Origin: Xenorhabdus bovienii
Lineage (GTDB): Bacteria > Pseudomonadota > Gammaproteobacteria > Enterobacterales > Enterobacteriaceae
NCBI RefSeq assembly: GCF_024721015.1
Contig: NZ_JANAIF010000005.1
Span: 1-64,000, forward strand
DNA length: 64,000 nt
Direction of reading: 5' to 3'
Shown: positions 38,543 to 46,042 of the stretch, piece by piece
Numbering within the stretch: position 1 is the first letter of the stretch
How the letters are laid out: each line of letters begins with the position of its first letter
Made by a program: the position numbers and the translations under genes
Notes under the pieces: generated by a model
Database searches by the model: none
The model's input: the letters and a program-made list of their open reading frames with translations, nothing else
What the model was told of the DNA's origin: nothing

Positions 38543-38680
38543 TTAAGCCAGAAGATTACGAGTAGCAGACATAAAAGTGTGAGCACATCGGTCATACCGG
38601 GTCGCGATGCGCTTCCAGTCTTTGATTTTTGCAAACATGTTCTCTATTTTGTAGCGTTGTTTGTAGAGTATTTTATCATA
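38543..38680 (-). pseudogene. IS5-family transposase, C-terminal remnant
   Basis: 45 codons ending in TAA read YDKILYKQRYKIENMFAKIK, then DWKRIATRYDRCAHTFMSA, the conserved C-terminal end of IS5-family (IS427-like) DDE transposases (Y-R-R-IEN-F-K-WRRI-TRYD pattern). Everything upstream of YDK is lost, replaced by the end of the alcohol dehydrogenase gene, whose last codons and stop overlap the remnant by five bases. Confidence 0.85.
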
Positions 38681-39815
38681 AGGTATCAATCTCAGAGATC
38701 AGAAGAACTGGCTTCAAAGTTTTTCCCATTTCGCTGTCTTTCGCCGCTTCATTGATCTTATCTAGCGGATAAAACTTAATCAGTTCGTCAAATGGAAAAC
38801 GTCCCTGCTGGTAAAGTTCAATAAGCTGCGGGACAAATATCTGCGGGATGCTATCGCCTTCCACGATGCCGCGAATACTGCGCCCTTTTAAAAGCAGATT
38901 ATTCACGTCAAATTCAGCCTTTGTGCCAAGTTTAGGTGCGCCAACAACACCAATAATACCAAGGCTGGCAAGCGTTTCAATCGCCTGACCAAGAACATCT
39001 GTCCGTCCCGTTGATTCAAGCGCAAAATCTGTCCCGCTACCAGTGATCTCAATAATCGCGGCAACAACATCTTGTTCTTTACTATTGACCGTATGGGTTG
39101 CTCCAAGTTTTTTGGCCAGTTCGAGGCGTGAAGTGACAACATCAACCGCGATGATCTTGGTTGCACCAACTACTCGTGCGGCCATAACAGCACTTAACCC
39201 TACTGCACCCGCACCAAAGCTGACAAAACTGCTGCCCGGTGTGACTTTCAGCGAATTCATGACCGCACCTGCACCGGTTTGAATACCACAGCCAAGCGGC
39301 CCCAGCATTGCAAGTGGTGCTGTCTTAGGCACTTTAATCGCATTATTCTCCTTTGCAATCGTATAAGTAGCGAAGGACGATTGTGCAAAAAAATGATCAT
39401 GCAAAGGCTGGCCATTCATGTCTTCAATTGCTGTTTGACCAGAAAGATCCGAACCACCAAAGTTCAGCCCAAAAAAATCGTCGCAATAGGCTTCATGCCC
39501 CTCAGAACAATGGTGACAATGGCCACAGGCACCATAAGTAAGAACCACATGATCGCCCACTTTTAATGTCTTAACCTGAGGGCCGACTTCTTCAACAATG
39601 CCAGCGCCTTCATGACCCAGCACTGCGGGTAGTGGAACAGGGTAATATTGATCGCGCACGATGAGGTCTGTGTGACAGAGTCCTGTAGCGACCATACGGA
39701 CAAGAATTTCATTATAACGAGGGCCGCGGATACGGGCAGGTTCTATAGTAAAATCTTCGCCTTTTGAGCGTGTAACGGCCACTGTAATATCATGCAATTG
39801 ATTCGTCACGGTCAT
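38676..39815 (-). CDS. Zn-dependent alcohol dehydrogenase (aryl-alcohol dehydrogenase-like)
   Basis: 379 residues. Catalytic Zn ligands Cys47 and His68-Glu69 (GLCHTD, GHEGAG); structural Zn cysteines 97, 100, 103 and 111. A Rossmann NAD(P) loop, FGAGAVGLSAVMAARVVGA, lies near 203-221. The pattern is that of class III-like/benzyl-alcohol dehydrogenases (AreB/XylB group). The expected end KTLKPVLLIS is followed by EIDTL, apparently supplied by the IS5 remnant in which it terminates. It sits in a foreign insert between yqjK and yqjF and is enclosed by 17-base inverted repeats. An aldehyde- or aromatic-alcohol-detoxifying role is a guess. Confidence 0.88.
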   Translation of the reverse strand: MTVTNQLHDITVAVTRSKGEDFTIEPARIRGPRYNEILVRMVATGLCHTDLIVRDQYYPVPLPAVLGHEGAGIVEEVGPQVKTLKVGDHVVLTYGACGHCHHCSEGHEAYCDDFFGLNFGGSDLSGQTAIEDMNGQPLHDHFFAQSSFATYTIAKENNAIKVPKTAPLAMLGPLGCGIQTGAGAVMNSLKVTPGSSFVSFGAGAVGLSAVMAARVVGATKIIAVDVVTSRLELAKKLGATHTVNSKEQDVVAAIIEITGSGTDFALESTGRTDVLGQAIETLASLGIIGVVGAPKLGTKAEFDVNNLLLKGRSIRGIVEGDSIPQIFVPQLIELYQQGRFPFDELIKFYPLDKINEAAKDSEMGKTLKPVLLISEIDTL

Positions 39816-40202
39816 AATTTTAGTTCCCTTTCTATAGAAAGATTGAATCGCCCCGTGTTTACCGGAGGGTTATTTGTTTATGAATTATGCGACCATATTA
39901 AGTTTGGCGGTTATATCAAGTTTGTCTAGCTTTGCTTAGGTGATTTTTTCTTTTTGGGATTTTCCCCTCAAACCCCAAGTAGAGAAACTATCCAAATTTC
40001 ACTGGCGAGGTTAAAAGATATTAAAAATAAACGCTTCAATTCGTAGTTATTGATTTTCATCACCTAATGAAGACAGTTAAATCAGGTATAAGGATGTCGT
40101 TATCATGGGATGTTTCTGGGTTTACGCTCTATCAGGTGGCCTGTGCTATCGAAATAACGGCTTGGCCAAATTTGGGAAGGGGGCATCTCAAGTTGGTTAG
40201 CA
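39816..40202. other. Intergenic region with right inverted repeat
   Basis: Contains the upstream region of the alcohol dehydrogenase gene and, at 39981-39997, AGAGAAACTATCCAAAT, the inverted partner of 38461-38477. From 40158 on, the frame of the following gene is already open (RLGQIWEGGISSW), preceded by an in-frame TAA at 40155, which hints at a lost N-terminus. Confidence 0.5.
39962..39997 (-). repeat. Right inverted repeat flanking the alcohol dehydrogenase gene
   Basis: Inverted copy of 38461-38495; 17 bases perfect (39981-39997) plus a shared CTCAAACCCC block (39968-39977). Confidence 0.7.
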
Positions 40203-40877
40203 ATGATCCATTCTCCTTTTGGCCAAGGCCGAATTAGGGTATTGGCTAATGTGGATATTGCGACGTCATTTACGGAGAATATCATTGATGCCTATGGTTT
40301 TGGCCGATTGGCGAATGAACTCAGTAGTAATTTTGGTGTGAGAATTACTGAATATGTTGATAGGTTTGGTAATCGAAACATAAAGTTAATAGGTCGAACA
40401 GGGGTTAGGAATTTTTTAACAGCTACCAAATACGGTGTGAATCATTGGAAAATGATAGATATGGGTATAGGCTCGCAAGGAATACGAGATGGTATAATAA
40501 CTGGAGCAAGAAATTGTATTTTTGTTGCTGCTGCTTATAGAACTATTGAGTTAGTGCTCAGGGATGAATCCGATATTTATAGTTTTTTTGGAAATATCAC
40601 TATGGGTGTAGCAAAAACAGCCGTTGGAGTTTTTGCAGGTATAGCAGCTAGATCTATTGCAATGGGTTTTTTGGCAGGTGGCACCTATGTCCTTGCGGTA
40701 TCTTTTGGTGTTTTCGTTTTGGGTATTGTTGTAGCTTACGGATTATATTATCTTGATAATAAATATGGGATAAGTAAAAGTTTGATAGAGTAAATGAGAG
40801 AGAATGAACTAAGTGTAGCTGAACAAATGGGTTATCAGAAAAAGTCGTTCGGTTATCCTTATCCGTGGATAAAGTAG
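40203..40877 (+). pseudogene. Candidate pore-forming effector domain, interrupted
   Basis: From the ATG at 40203 the frame gives 196 residues to a TAA (40791-40793), then continues in the same frame for 27 more codons (MRENELSVAEQMGYQKKSFG and PYPWIK) to a TAG at 40875. The continuation looks coding, so the TAA is probably a nonsense mutation; upstream the frame is also open before the ATG, without a ribosome site, so the N-terminus is probably missing. The C-terminal half has two long hydrophobic, Gly/Ala-rich helices (about 135-160 and 163-187), as in membrane-inserting toxins. The following DUF1240 gene would be its immunity partner. No family is recognised. Confidence 0.5.
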
Positions 40878-40926
40878 TATGTTCTTTTTTTCGGTAAATT
40901 TTTAATGGAATATTAAAGGAATTAGC

Positions 40927-41327
40927 ATGGATAATAAGAATAGATTTATTATTATAGTAAGTGCGTTTTCTTTTCTTATAATGATGTCTATTGTTACATT
41001 TTTTATTTTTGAAGATATCGTGAAAATTTTTAATATGGATGAAATTGTTACATTCTCATGGAGAACATTTACATTTTTTTCTCTTATCCTTTTCTTCTTT
41101 ATTTTTGCATCATTCCTGTTTATTATGTATTGTCTTTAAGGATGCCAAAAAATAATAACATGTTTATTAAATACCTGTTGTTGATTAGTGTGTTTGGCTT
41201 AATTTTGAGCATTCCTATATCTTGGTATTTGGACTATAAATTTAAGAGTTTAGGTTATTCAGTCTGTTATAAATTATCATGGAATGCACCAAGTAAATAT
41301 GTAAAAGATACAAAATTATGTAACTAA
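40927..41327 (+). pseudogene. DUF1240 family membrane protein, frameshifted
   Basis: Two overlapping frames together make one protein. Frame one (40927-41139) gives 70 residues with two helices and the segment MDEIVTFSWRTFTFFSLILF; the second frame is open through the overlap and continues as RMPKNNNMFIKYLLLISVFG with a third helix and the end KLSWNAPSKYVKDTKLCN at 41327. I recognise the W-x-S/A-P-x-x-YVK-x-x-x-LC ending and layout as DUF1240, small membrane proteins numerous in Photorhabdus and Xenorhabdus and often next to secretion effectors, hence possible immunity proteins. The frameshift lies between about 41060 and 41140. Confidence 0.7.
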
Positions 41328-41346
41328 GCATATATAAAATATATGC

Positions 41347-41657
41347 TTAGCAATATTTTATATAAACTCGGTATTCCCATATACTATATGCGGAAGTTCC
41401 TGCTGTTACATGGTTCCATGAAATGGATTTATAATTGAGGACAACTTTTTCATACGGCATCTTATCATGATCATTTATTGAGTGAGAGTAAACACAGGAA
41501 AGATCAGTGATCGTTGCTTCTGTGATTTTGACTTCATAAAAAAGTTCTAATTGTCCTGTCTGGCTTGTTCTATAGAAAATAAACGCACCATTTAGTGATT
41601 CGTTGGAATCTATAGCCATTGCTAATAATGGGGAGGATTTGTCTATGGGTTTGACAA
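41347..41657 (-). pseudogene. Truncated Hcp (T6SS tube protein, TssD) fragment
   Basis: Reading leftward from the codon after a TAA (41658-41660): FVKPIDKSSPLLAMAIDSNE, then FIFYRTSQTGQLELFYEVKI, MPYEKVVLNYKSISWNH and GTSAYSIW. These are successive conserved segments of Hcp proteins (PIDKS-PLL, F-FYR-S--G--E-FY-VK-, YE-V-L-Y--I-W-H). The C-terminus is complete but the first 60 or so residues are missing, so this is a remnant. It converges with the DUF1240 pseudogene. Confidence 0.75.
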
Positions 41658-41691
41658 ATTAAGATCCTTTTGGTGAGGTTGTAATCTTTAG

Positions 41692-41731
41692 TCTTGAAAA
41701 AAACCATCCTTATAGGAGTGGTTTTCTCAAG
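41692..41731. other. Stem-loop upstream of the Hcp remnant
   Basis: CTTGA (41692-41696) pairs with TCAAG (41727-41731), AAAACCA (41700-41706) with TGGTTTT (41719-41725), TCCT with AGGA, around a TAT loop. Terminator-like symmetry but no trailing T-run on either strand. Confidence 0.5.
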
Positions 41732-41871
41732 ATTGAACAGTCCTAGTAAAACTGCTCAATCGTGGTAACAGGCTTGAACAGAAGCTGTCACCTAAAATGT
41801 TCTTCTAATGCATCCTTAAAAATACTAATTATTTCATACTCACGACACGTATCTTGTACAAGCCTGTTACC
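41731..41871. other. Non-coding block with nested inverted repeats
   Basis: GATTGAACAGT (41731-41741) pairs with ACTGCTCAATC (41751-41761) with one mismatch. Immediately after, GGTAACAGGCTTG (41764-41776) is perfectly inverted at 41859-41871 (CAAGCCTGTTACC), and the match extends past one mismatch to 17 positions. About 80 bases lie between these arms. No coding frame. It could be an RNA, an integration/recombination site or the end of a lost element. Confidence 0.5.
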
Positions 41872-42346
41872 GAGGCTACTACCATCGTGTCTGTCGGGGT
41901 TGGGATCATGCGGCTAGTTACCCGACAAGGCGCAGCAGTAGGACTGAATGGGGGGTTCGTGCATACAGGAGTCACTTGGGAAAACGGATAAAATAGCATG
42001 ACAATATTTAAATAAATCTATATTTTCAATAAGTTAAATGGACATAAAGAAGGTTCATTTCTTGCATAGAATACGTGTGTAATACATTGAACGAGCGTTA
42101 ATACTATTTTTCAGCTCTCGACTCTTTCTCATTCTCTTTCAAATCCTTTTACGTATGTTAAGTAATTCCTTCAAAAAAACTGCAATAAATTGTTAATATT
42201 CCTTACTATCAACAAATAACATCTCTCCCTAGAATACCTGACATCAACTTATGATTAACAAATTGTGCTTTTTAGCTCATTTATTAGTCATTGAAAATAT
42301 AAACAGACATTTTATTATCATTGCCTTCTGTATCTTGGAGACGTTC
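41872..42346. other. Intergenic region upstream of yqjF
   Basis: No gene recognised. A GTCGGG (about 41900) with a CCCGAC (about 41931) forms a further long-loop dyad in a G-rich stretch up to about 41985, after which the DNA becomes A+T-rich and resembles ordinary promoter sequence for yqjF. Confidence 0.35.
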
Positions 42347-42742
42347 ATGAAAAAATTTGAAGATAGTGGCCTGCTGACGGCGCGCATTTTAATATCAGTC
42401 CTGTTCATTATCGCAGGATATGGGAAGCTGGGTGATGCTTATGCGGGGACACAGCAGTTCATGGAGGCAATGAAGGTTCCGGGAATTTTACTGCCACTCA
42501 CTATCTTACTTGAACTGGGTGGTGGCCTTGCCGTACTGTTCGGTCTGCTGACGCGTACCACTGCAATATTTACGTTTATTTTCTGTATTCTGACAGCACT
42601 TCTGTTCCATAACGATTTTTCAGATGGTATGAACCAAACGATGTTCCTGAAAAATATGGCTATAGGTGCAGGTTATCTGCTACTGGCGATGATGGGGCCC
42701 GGAAAATTCAGTATTGACCGCGTACTGAATAAAAACTGGTAA
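42347..42742 (+). CDS. yqjF: DoxX family membrane protein YqjF
   Basis: 131 residues from the ATG at 42347, with TTGGAGA seven bases upstream; longer starts lack this. DoxX-like, four helices: RILISVLFIIAGYGKL near 14-29, LELGGGLAVLFGLLTRTTA near 60-78, and the ending PGKFSIDRVLNKNW. Near-identical layout to E. coli YqjF, a predicted quinol-oxidase-subunit-like protein whose promoter is used to sense nitroaromatics. In E. coli it follows yqjK; here about 4 kb of foreign DNA separates them. Confidence 0.92.
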   Translation: MKKFEDSGLLTARILISVLFIIAGYGKLGDAYAGTQQFMEAMKVPGILLPLTILLELGGGLAVLFGLLTRTTAIFTFIFCILTALLFHNDFSDGMNQTMFLKNMAIGAGYLLLAMMGPGKFSIDRVLNKNW

Positions 42743-42777
42743 TTACCAGCCATTTCAAAATTATCCTCTATTGCGAA

Positions 42778-42815
42778 AAGCCCCTGACTGTCGATTCTCA
42801 GTAAGGGGCTTAATT
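42778..42815. terminator. Bidirectional terminator between yqjF and yhaJ
   Basis: AAGCCCCT (42778-42785) and AGGGGCTT (42804-42811) form the stem, with inner ACTG/CAGT pairing; A-run on the left and TTAATTT on the right serve both convergent genes. Confidence 0.85.
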
Positions 42816-42826
42816 TCATTGATATT

Positions 42827-43723
42827 TTATTGCTTCATAAACAGTTTGGGTATTTCACGCAGGCACCACGACTTGGCCTCGCCCATACTATCGCGCCGCC
42901 AGGCCATGATGATGTTGGTTTCATGGCTGTATTCCGAACCAATAACCCGTAGTCGTTTTTCGGCAATGTCCTGCTCTACCATCGGGTATGGCATCGTTGC
43001 TACCCCCAAACCCGCCAACAGTGCACGACGTTTGTCCTCCAGCGTACTGACAGTTAATCGCGCTTGTTTATCCAATAATTTCACTGTCAGCACAGGGCGC
43101 TCCCTTGCCGTATCAGCAACCGCTATTCCACGGTACTTGACCCGCGTGGCATCAGACAAAGGTTCGGGTTCATGGTGGATAGGATGATCCACACTGGCAA
43201 CATAGACGTTATTGATGGAATAAAGCGTGCGTGAATTGATTTCCGCAGATGGCCTGAAATGGATATCTGGTGCGATAACAATATCAGCATACCCCGTTTC
43301 CAGCCGTTCCCAAGCCCCTGCCAACACTTCCGTCATTAATGAGAACTGTGTATTCGATTTTTTCGCCAGTTTATCCACAAGGGGGAACAGCGATACAACG
43401 GGAAACAACGCCTCACAGACGATAGTCAGGTGAGTTTCCCATCCACGGGCAAGGGCTTCTGCATCTGCCGTAAGCTTATCTGCTGCTTCGAGCAGTAACC
43501 GCCCCCGCTCCAGCAACATCCGGCCAACATTGGTAAATTTCGTGCGATGGCCCGATCGATCGAACAACACAACATCCAGCTCATCTTCCAATTTCTGCAT
43601 GGTATAGCTTAATGCAGAAGGCACCCGCCCTAATTCATCCGCCGCTGCCGCAAAACTTCCCCGTCGGTCTATCGCATCCATGACGCGCAGGGATTCCAAT
43701 GTAAGCGCTCGTTCTTTACCCAT
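42827..43723 (-). CDS. yhaJ: LysR-type regulator YhaJ
   Basis: 298 residues. The N-terminal winged helix (residues 8-66) is almost the same as E. coli YhaJ (RVMDAIDRRGSFAAAADELG, VPSALSYTMQKLEDELDVVL), and the effector domain shares AGAWERLE and the C-terminal AWRRDSMGEAKSWCLREIPK. In E. coli YhaJ activates yqjF and other genes and responds to dinitrotoluene-type aromatics; in pathogens it affects virulence. It lies convergent to yqjF and divergent from yhaK, as in E. coli apart from the missing yqjG, yhaH and yhaI. Confidence 0.95.
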   Translation of the reverse strand: MGKERALTLESLRVMDAIDRRGSFAAAADELGRVPSALSYTMQKLEDELDVVLFDRSGHRTKFTNVGRMLLERGRLLLEAADKLTADAEALARGWETHLTIVCEALFPVVSLFPLVDKLAKKSNTQFSLMTEVLAGAWERLETGYADIVIAPDIHFRPSAEINSRTLYSINNVYVASVDHPIHHEPEPLSDATRVKYRGIAVADTARERPVLTVKLLDKQARLTVSTLEDKRRALLAGLGVATMPYPMVEQDIAEKRLRVIGSEYSHETNIIMAWRRDSMGEAKSWCLREIPKLFMKQ

Positions 43724-43816
43724 CTTTTTCTCAATCAGTAATTTTGAATATAGTAACCAGATTAACTGGCTAACATTTCAACGTCCAGATAATTAAGATC
43801 AAGCAAAATTAGGTTT

Positions 43817-43862
43817 ATACCCAATAGATTTCAAGCTGCAACTTGAAAGATGACGGGCATAT
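43817..43862. repeat. Palindromic intergenic repeat, copy 1
   Basis: ATACCCAATAGATTTCAAGC, then TGCAACTTGAAAGATG and ACGGGCATAT: a central TTTCAAG/CTTGAAA palindrome inside ATACCC/GGGCAT ends. A second copy is at 48333. This short repeat is widespread in Xenorhabdus and Photorhabdus genomes as I recall. It lies between yhaJ and yhaK. Confidence 0.85.
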
Positions 43863-43881
43863 TGGCAAGGAGATGACGGTC

Positions 43882-44583
43882 ATGATAATAACTAGAACAG
43901 CAAACCAATGCGGTAAAGCCGATTATGGCTGGCTAAAATCCCGCTATACTTTTTCATTCGGACACTATTTCGACCCAAAATTTTTGAACTATGGAGCACT
44001 ACGTGTCCTTAATCAGGAAGTCCTTGCGCCTAAGGCTGAATTTCAGCCAAAAGCGTATCCCCACGTCGATATTCTGAATATTATCCTGCAAGGGGAAGCC
44101 CAATACCGTGACAGTGAAGGAACTCATATTCATGCACGCCAAGGAGACTGCCTGCTGTTTTCCGCCCGTCAGGGTATTCGCTACAGTGAGCATAATATCA
44201 GCGATGCAATCCCACTGACACGCCTGCAACTCTGGCTCAATGCCTGCCCGGAACAGGAGCCACAACCGTTGCAACGCACAGTACTGCCAAACCGACCATT
44301 AACATTACTGGCCTCTCCCTCGTCAGAAAACAAGAGCATGTACCTGCGCCAACAGGTATGGGTAAGCTATCTGGTGATCAAGGCCAGTGATACACAAACT
44401 CTACCTTTACGGGGAAAAAATGCTTATCTGCAATCCATCCGTGGCAATGCAAAGATCAGCGGCAGCAATCATGCCAACGTGGAAATCAAATGTGGGGATG
44501 GGGTATTTATTCAGGAAGAACTGCTGCTAAAACTGCGGGCAGACACACCATTTCAGGGGCTGCTAATCGATTTGGGTGGCTGA
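43882..44583 (+). CDS. yhaK: Pirin-family bicupin YhaK
   Basis: 233 residues from the ATG at 43882; AGGAG nine bases before it decides against the in-frame ATGs at 43873 and 43843. Pirin-like bicupin: RYTFSFGHYFDPKFL near 20-34, YPHVDILNIILQGEAQYRDS near 58-77 and HARQGDCLLFSARQGIRYSE near 81-100. E. coli YhaK is a redox-sensitive cytoplasmic protein without the usual metal site, and is linked to nitric oxide/peroxide stress. Divergent from yhaJ, which may regulate it. Confidence 0.92.
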   Translation: MIITRTANQCGKADYGWLKSRYTFSFGHYFDPKFLNYGALRVLNQEVLAPKAEFQPKAYPHVDILNIILQGEAQYRDSEGTHIHARQGDCLLFSARQGIRYSEHNISDAIPLTRLQLWLNACPEQEPQPLQRTVLPNRPLTLLASPSSENKSMYLRQQVWVSYLVIKASDTQTLPLRGKNAYLQSIRGNAKISGSNHANVEIKCGDGVFIQEELLLKLRADTPFQGLLIDLGG

Positions 44584-44639
44584 TTTTCATACTCTGACAG
44601 CACATTTTCATCTGCCCTGAAAATGCCCTGAAAAGAATA

Positions 44640-44669
44640 AGCCCTATAAAGCCAAAGCTCTATAGGGCT
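44640..44669 (-). terminator. Terminator of rnpB
   Basis: On the minus strand AGCCCTATA pairs with TATAGGGCT over 12 bases and is followed by TATTCTTTT, just after the 3' end of the RNase P RNA. Confidence 0.85.
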
Positions 44670-44674
44670 GAATC

Positions 44675-45063
<389 letters not shown>

Positions 45064-45070
45064 GGCGCGG

Positions 45071-45099
45071 ATTATAAGGGGTTTGATATCCGATGTATA
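45071..45099 (-). promoter_or_regulatory. rnpB promoter
   Basis: On the minus strand a perfect TATAAT (45076-45071) lies seven bases before the RNA 5' end, with TATACA (45099-45094) 17 bases further upstream as -35. A GC-rich discriminator (CCGCGCC) follows the -10, as expected for a growth-rate-controlled stable RNA. Confidence 0.8.
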
Positions 45100-45106
45100 G
45101 GCCTTT

Positions 45107-45979
45107 TCACGCACCTTCTTCGATTTGCTCAAGGGCATGGCGATACAGTGCGTTTTTCTTCACGCCATGAATCTCCGCCGCCAATGCCGCTGCCTTCTTC
45201 AAGGGCAGCTCTTTTTGCAGCAGTGCCAGTGTCTGTAGGGCTTCTGGCGGCAGGCAATCTTCCGCCGGTTTACGATAGCCTTCAACAATCAGTACCATTT
45301 CTCCCCGGCGACGGGTTTCATCTTCTCTGATCCATGCCAAAAGCTCACCCACAGGCATGCCCTTAATGGATTCCCACGTTTTGGTCAGCTCCCGCGCCAG
45401 CACGACATAACGATCAGCGCCCCACACTTCCACCATATCTTCTAAACTGTCCAACAGACGATGTGTCGATTCATAGAAGATCAGCGTTCGCGGCTCCTGC
45501 GCCAAATCGCGCAGTGTATCCCGGCGTCCCTTACTTTTTGCCGGCAGAAAACCTTCGTAGCAAAAACGATCGGAAGGCAATCCGGCAGCAGACAGCGCGG
45601 TGATCGCCGCACAGGGACCTGGCAGTGGAACCACATTAATGCCCGCTTCACGGCAACGGCGGACAACGTGATAGCCCGGATCGTTGATTAATGGTGTTCC
45701 TGCATCAGACACGAGAGCAATGCTCAAACCTTGTTCTAATTTCGCAAGTATTTGATCTGCTTTCTGCTGTTCATTATGATCATGAAGTGCGAACATGCGC
45801 GCATTAATGGCAAAATGTTGAAGCAATAGGCCAGTGTGTCGCGTATCTTCGGCTGCAATCAGATCAACATGTTTAAGAACTTCAAGTGCGCGCTGAGTGA
45901 TATCCCCAAGGTTTCCGATAGGGGTTGGCACAACATATAGCGTGGATGTCGTAACCACTGCTCGATTGGTTTGATTCAT
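45107..45979 (-). CDS. rsmI: 16S rRNA (cytidine-1402-2'-O)-methyltransferase
   Basis: 290 residues of the tetrapyrrole-methylase fold. [19 protein letters not shown] (about 18-36) is the N-terminal GNLxD motif, [11 protein letters not shown] near 43-53, [18 protein letters not shown] near 88-105 and [20 protein letters not shown] near 119-138. It 2'-O-methylates C1402 in the decoding centre with SAM. Divergent from lpoA as in other enterobacteria. Confidence 0.96.
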   Translation of the reverse strand: MNQTNRAVVTTSTLYVVPTPIGNLGDITQRALEVLKHVDLIAAEDTRHTGLLLQHFAINARMFALHDHNEQQKADQILAKLEQGLSIALVSDAGTPLINDPGYHVVRRCREAGINVVPLPGPCAAITALSAAGLPSDRFCYEGFLPAKSKGRRDTLRDLAQEPRTLIFYESTHRLLDSLEDMVEVWGADRYVVLARELTKTWESIKGMPVGELLAWIREDETRRRGEMVLIVEGYRKPAEDCLPPEALQTLALLQKELPLKKAAALAAEIHGVKKNALYRHALEQIEEGA

Positions 45980-46042
45980 TGTTTCATCCGAATGACCGAT
46001 TTAAAATTGAGCATCTTTGAAAAAAACATCACTGGATACAGT

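Noticed and set aside
40103..40285. Minus-strand 60-codon frame with a YFDSTGHLIERKP stretch (Rhs-like?)
   Set aside because: The stretch recalls an Rhs repeat but stands alone, overlaps the toxin-like frame on the other strand and has no start signal; too weak to call.
41764..41871. Retron-like a1/a2 inverted repeats
   Set aside because: Inverted repeats 80 bases apart recall an msr-msd layout, but no reverse transcriptase gene lies nearby and no branch-site G motif could be assigned.
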